Assembly: GCA_900556525.1 (NCBI GenBank)
Contig: USOZ01000081.1
Coordinates: 1 to 7,611, forward strand
Direction: 5' to 3'
Source: an uncultured Oscillospiraceae bacterium
GTDB taxonomy: Bacteria; Bacillota; Clostridia; Oscillospirales; Ruminococcaceae
Length of the DNA: 7,611 nt
The notes under the pieces were generated by a model. It had not been told where the DNA came from and did not search any database. It saw nothing but the letters and a program-made list of their open reading frames with translations. Of this stretch, positions 6,787 to 7,611 are shown piece by piece (the stretch's first letter is position 1; each line of letters opens with the position of its first letter). A program made the translations under genes and the position numbers.

Positions 6787-7272
6787 TTATGGATGATTCA
6801 TAGTTATCATTATGACAAAGGGCAAAATCAGGCTTTCATAAAGTGCCGCAAGCACCAAGTATATCAGCACCAAGCCCAAAGCCACAGACACGGCAAAGCC
6901 GCTTACCGTTTCGCCTAGCATTCGTATAAAGCCCGAAAAAGAGTAAGTGAGCTTTGAATTTTCGCCCAAAATTTCGCCGCTCTTGCTTTCTAAAAGGCTT
7001 TTTACCGCTCCAAGTGAGAGTTTGTCGTTGCTTGCTGTGATTTTTATGCTGCGGTTTTTGTTGTAGCGGTTGATGACGCCCAAGTCTTCTTTGTAGGCAA
7101 AATCAACCACACTTGAAAGCTCCAAAACCACGCCGTCATTGCTTTTAATCTGTATGCGTTTGAGCGCTTCTATGTCCTGCTTGAATTTACTATCAAAACT
7201 TAACACTATGTCATCTTTACTCGCGCCCGTGTCCATACTGCCAACGCTTAACTGCCCAAAACTATACCCCAT
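6787..7272 (-). pseudogene. Internal fragment of an RND efflux pump (AcrB/HAE1 type)
   Basis: The frame is open for 161 codons and matches the part of RND pumps from the second periplasmic porter region into the following membrane helix. A GYSFGQLSVGS start is followed by DIVLSFDSKF, a core with INRYNKNRSIKITAS, YSFSG, and then the hallmark helix ending LVLAALYESLILPFVIM (about 124-157). Full pumps have about 1000-1050 residues, so only some 15% is here, equivalent to roughly AcrB 745-900. The initiating Met is internal to the family alignment and not a true start. The end after MITM switches to unrelated NHP-stop. RND pumps of this kind belong to Gram-negative cells; the wording suggests Campylobacterota, at low confidence. 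It conflicts with the Gram-positive character of bases 1-6340. Confidence 0.87.
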
Positions 7273-7273
7273 A

Positions 7274-7336
7274 TTATAACCCCCTAAATAATTCTTCTAA
7301 CGGAACATTTAAGCCTCGTGCAATTTTTGGAAATCG
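7274..7336 (-). pseudogene. Possible C-terminal tail of an XRE-family repressor
   Basis: A - strand frame ends in KIARGLNVPLEELFRGL and a stop at 7274-7276. This is the common ending of the helix-turn-helix domain of XRE/Cro-CI repressors (compare KIAKALNVPLEELF). Only about 20 residues look like the family. The same frame stays open further upstream but there is Lys/Cys/Asn-rich and unlike an XRE domain. The stop lies directly against the RND fragment. It is too short to be sure of. Confidence 0.5.
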
Positions 7337-7611
7337 AATTTTTGTGTTGATTTTTTTGCTTTTGTTGCAGCGTTTGCAAAAGTTGCATTTGTTTGTTTGC
7401 TTGTGTTTTTCAATACTTTTTTGAATCCTTTAGCATTGTCTTTACTTTTTTCTGCGATTAGGTCTTTAGTTGAAATTTCTTGTTTTGTTGCTTTATTAAT
7501 AATTTTGCCATTGTCATTAATAGTATATTGATCTTCAAGCCCTGCATTTTTTAGTAGATTGCATCAGGATCAACATCAGAGCTTGGAACAAAATTGTCCA
7601 TTTGTTCAAAG
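7309..7611 (-). pseudogene. Unrecognised AT-rich partial ORF with a probable one-base deletion
   Basis: The - strand frame is open for 83 codons up to a stop at 7309-7311, and is Lys/Thr/Asn/Ala-rich (for example INDNGKIINKATKQEIST). Upstream it breaks: bases 7610-7563 read FEQMDNFVPSSDVDPD in another frame. One extra A near 7558-7561 would join them as DPDANLLKNAGLEDQ. The N-terminus lies off the window. The last 10-15 residues overlap the XRE-like tail in a different frame and may be false. I do not recognise the family. Codon use is strongly AT-rich (15 G or C in the 60 bases 7441-7500), unlike all preceding segments. Confidence 0.45.

Noticed and set aside
6283..6918. Two long + strand frames with Gly-Ser repeats
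   Set aside because: They are antisense to the Big_2 fragment. The GSGSGS run is the mirror of its Pro-acidic linker, and one frame crosses the join into the RND piece.
6297..7272. Big_2 fragment and RND fragment as a new fused or linked surface-efflux system
   Set aside because: Neither has a start site, both break inside a domain, a stop codon separates them, and their base composition differs sharply. A join between unrelated sequences explains this better.

Overview
Bases 1 to about 6340 look like ordinary chromosome from a Gram-positive bacterium of the Firmicutes, most likely Clostridia. The evidence is strong Shine-Dalgarno sites (GGAGG, AGGAG), consensus sigma-A type promoters, mid-GC coding sequence, short intergenic terminators and a typical drug-export gene set. 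The exact family is a guess. From about 6340 to the end the sequence changes character several times. It appears to be a string of unrelated gene fragments rather than a continuation of the same genome.

Region 1 (105-1960, + strand) is a two-gene unit. It has a perfect-consensus promoter, two near-identical 15-base inverted-repeat sites overlapping that promoter and its start point, a MarR-family repressor and, one base later, a 12-helix MATE efflux pump. The layout resembles mepR-mepA of Staphylococcus and suggests a self-regulated drug or metabolite efflux operon. A bidirectional terminator (1977-2016) follows, then a 122-base imperfect palindrome (2024-2145) that runs into the stop codon of the convergent gene.

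Region 2 (2137-5663, - strand) holds two half-size ABC exporters 20 bases apart. They carry complementary active-site changes expected of an asymmetric heterodimer: the upstream protein has lost the Walker B glutamate and the H-loop histidine, and the downstream one has a changed signature motif. Their likely promoter lies at about 5799-5804, with a catabolite-response-like (cre) site in the leader.

Region 3 (5664-6247) is AT-rich intergenic DNA between divergent transcription units. It carries several GTAAAC repeats and a second consensus promoter (6048-6076) reading rightward into a lipoprotein gene at 6248.

Region 4 (about 6340-7611) consists of pieces. The lipoprotein is cut off after 38 codons. 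It is followed by a GC-rich Ig-like (Big_2) surface-protein fragment, a fragment from the middle of an RND efflux pump that looks proteobacterial, a possible tail of an XRE-type repressor, and an AT-rich unrecognised reading frame with a probable one-base deletion. Each piece is roughly 60-480 bases, broken at its ends and different in base composition. A chimeric contig end is the simplest reading. I found no tRNA, rRNA, CRISPR array or intact mobile element, and no convincing new biological system. The most interesting genuine biology is the regulation (paired MarR operators, the cre-like site and its repeats) and the long palindrome.
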